Assembly: GCA_014238905.1 (NCBI GenBank)
Contig: JABAAE010000003.1
Span: 186,001-250,000, forward strand
Origin: Planctomycetota bacterium
GTDB taxonomy: Bacteria > Planctomycetota > Planctomycetia > Pirellulales > Pirellulaceae
Length of the DNA: 64,000 bases
Direction: 5' to 3'
The first letter of the stretch is position 1. The number at the start of each line of letters is the position of its first letter. The position numbers and the translations under genes are program-made. Positions 62,915 through 64,000 of this stretch are shown here, one piece after another. Below the pieces are notes generated by a model. That model worked only from the letters and a program-made list of their open reading frames with translations, ran no database searches and was not told where the DNA came from.

Positions 62915-63616
62915 TCATTCAAACGAACCCATCTCTTTTTCTTTTAAACTTAACCGGCGATCGTGCCATCTCAAAATGAACTCACTGTTTGAATCGAAAA
63001 CCCTGACATCCAAATCGCCATCATCAGGATGCATGGTCACGTGGGGATACTCGTAGGGAGATGTTTCGTCAAGAAATCCCAGGTTTTGATACTCAGAAAA
63101 GGGACCCCTCGAGCGACTCTGAACAAATGCCAACCACATCCGATCCGGCCCGATCCCGCTTGAACTGTCTGGATCGGGATGGAAGCCGCTTGTTTCGACC
63201 GGTGCCATGTGAAAGGTAAACGCCGAAAAGCAGACAAAAACCCATGCAATCCACACCGAGAGCAGACTTCGACCTACCAACTCAACCACGCTATTGAATT
63301 TTACGCGGTAGGACGACATTAGTTCGGTCACGAGCCTCAGAATTCCGAAGGAAAGGAAAAACACCGCCCAGACAGAGATAAAGTCGAGTGCAAAGAAATC
63401 AGCACCCGTCGTTTCGACCAGAAAATCAGCCAGCGGTTCGAATAATGAACTTGCGACCAAACCGGCAAAAATCACACAAAATAATGTGATCAGGCAATTC
63501 CAAAAACCGCCAAACCAGCACCCTGTTCCCACAGCCAGGAATAGAAATATAAGCGTGAGTACTATCATCAAATGATCTATTAATAAAGGGTGGTAAAAAG
63601 ACTTCAGGCGAAACAA
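62915..63616 (-). CDS. CvpA-family membrane protein
   Basis: 233 aa. Four hydrophobic helices (MIVLTLIFLFLAVGTGCWFG, CLITLFCVIFAGLVASSLFE, VWAVFFLSFGILRLVTELM, LSVWIAWVFVCFSAFTFH) with a FAGLVASSLFEPLADFL element typical of CvpA. CvpA-like proteins are linked to envelope maintenance, and in E. coli to colicin V export. The TTG at 63616 directly follows the stop of the ATPase gene; the first ATG is at 63568. No Shine-Dalgarno decides between them. The C-terminal 80 residues (HPDPDSSSGIGPDRMWLAFV) are soluble. Confidence 0.75.
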   Translation of the reverse strand: MFRLKSFYHPLLIDHLMIVLTLIFLFLAVGTGCWFGGFWNCLITLFCVIFAGLVASSLFEPLADFLVETTGADFFALDFISVWAVFFLSFGILRLVTELMSSYRVKFNSVVELVGRSLLSVWIAWVFVCFSAFTFHMAPVETSGFHPDPDSSSGIGPDRMWLAFVQSRSRGPFSEYQNLGFLDETSPYEYPHVTMHPDDGDLDVRVFDSNSEFILRWHDRRLSLKEKEMGSFE

Positions 63617-64000
63617 TTATTTCTGTAGAACACGTTGCAATTCCTGGACGCTGGTAGTCCCTTTGGCAACCAGCACGACACCTTCCTCCCGGAGGGATAA
63701 ATACCCCTCCGATTTTGCAAGATTGGTTAACGATGCAAGATCAGTCGTCTTGGACAACGCCTTTCGAAACGATTCAGAGACATTGAGCAATTCGAATAGT
63801 CCTGTGCGTTCCATAAATCCCAACCCGGAACATTTAGGGCAAATTTGAATTTCAATAGGCTTACCATTTTGATCCACCGCTTGTTCAGGTGGAGGAGGTT
63901 GGGTGTGATTATAAAGCGATTGCACCCGTCCAGGAGGCAGTCCCATTTGTTGCAACAGTTGGGGAGGTGGTGAAAAAGGCTGACGACATTTCTCGCACAA
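63617..64000 (-). CDS. Type II secretion / type IV pilus assembly ATPase (GspE/PilB-like), C-terminal part, runs off the right edge
   Basis: About 127 residues remain in the window. LCEKCRQPFSPP and QICPKCSGLGFMERTGLFEL form the C-terminal zinc ribbon (two CxxC pairs) of GspE/PilB ATPases, followed by the C-terminal helical domain with ELQRVLQK. The P-loop and Walker B are outside the window. The ATPase drives pseudopilin or pilin assembly. The gene is followed without a gap by the CvpA-like gene. A segment rich in prolines (NHTQPPPPEQ) is inserted between the Cys pairs. Confidence 0.85.
   Translation of the reverse strand: MCEKCRQPFSPPPQLLQQMGLPPGRVQSLYNHTQPPPPEQAVDQNGKPIEIQICPKCSGLGFMERTGLFELLNVSESFRKALSKTTDLASLTNLAKSEGYLSLREEGVVLVAKGTTSVQELQRVLQK

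Overview
The window reads as a chromosomal segment of a planctomycete, most likely from the Pirellulales. The signs are a PSCyt1/DUF1549/DUF1553 cytochrome protein, a second protein with CxxCH 'planctomycete cytochrome' domains, a PmoA-family protein, a secreted subtilase with an N-terminal LEDR-type motif, several membrane-anchored Ser/Thr kinases, DUF11/CARDB-like and EF-hand secreted proteins, dapL instead of the acyl-DAP route, and moderate GC. I see no prophage, insertion sequence, CRISPR array, rRNA or tRNA. Genes lie on both strands in short runs separated by spacers of 100-1100 bp.

Layout. 0-2.3 kb: divergent birA (partial, minus) and obg, then coaX. 2.3-5.7 kb: two HlyD-type adaptor genes on the minus strand, one fused to cytoplasmic GAF domains. 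6-12.6 kb: secreted subtilase, large cytochrome/DUF1549/DUF1553 protein and PmoA-family protein. 12.7-14.5 kb: cdsA and a lysophospholipid acyltransferase, end to end. 14.5-15.6 kb: about 1.1 kb with no credible gene. 15.6-24.4 kb: VOC protein, glgC, larC, fumarylacetoacetase, a TolC-like lipoprotein and dapL. 24.8-32.8 kb: coiled-coil secreted protein, SPOR-like secreted protein, infC with a non-canonical start, a two-module parvulin and two membrane proteins. 33-41 kb: two receptor-type Ser/Thr kinases flanking rpsA and a primary-like sigma factor. 41.6-50.1 kb: two-heme-motif protein with a degenerate gluzincin domain, an M19 dipeptidase, a small conserved protein, an EF-hand anchor protein, a DUF4129 membrane protein, a tiny lipoprotein reading frame (interrupted by stops) and a membrane-anchored regulatory-like protein. 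50.4-51.7 kb: an SPFH protein followed by an Arc-type ribbon-helix-helix protein. 51.9-64 kb, all minus strand: 2-hydroxyacid dehydrogenase, small ORF, LigD 3'-phosphoesterase-like protein, DUF11 lipoprotein, large secreted protein, a catalytically degenerate sulfatase-fold protein coupled to a DUF4190-like membrane protein, a CvpA-like protein and the C-terminus of a GspE/PilB ATPase.

The most unusual features are: (1) short tandem arrays (10-21 bp units) that repeatedly sit on the stop codon of a reading frame and reiterate it; (2) infC, whose conserved N-terminus can only be translated from an ATC or ATT codon; (3) a conserved-looking SPFH plus RHH gene pair of unknown role; (4) two apparently dead enzymes in intact ORFs (sulfatase fold, gluzincin fold); (5) a GAF-GAF-TM-HlyD fusion; (6) a lipoprotein frame broken by two stops one codon apart. 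Functional calls rest on motif recognition by eye; no database search was run.
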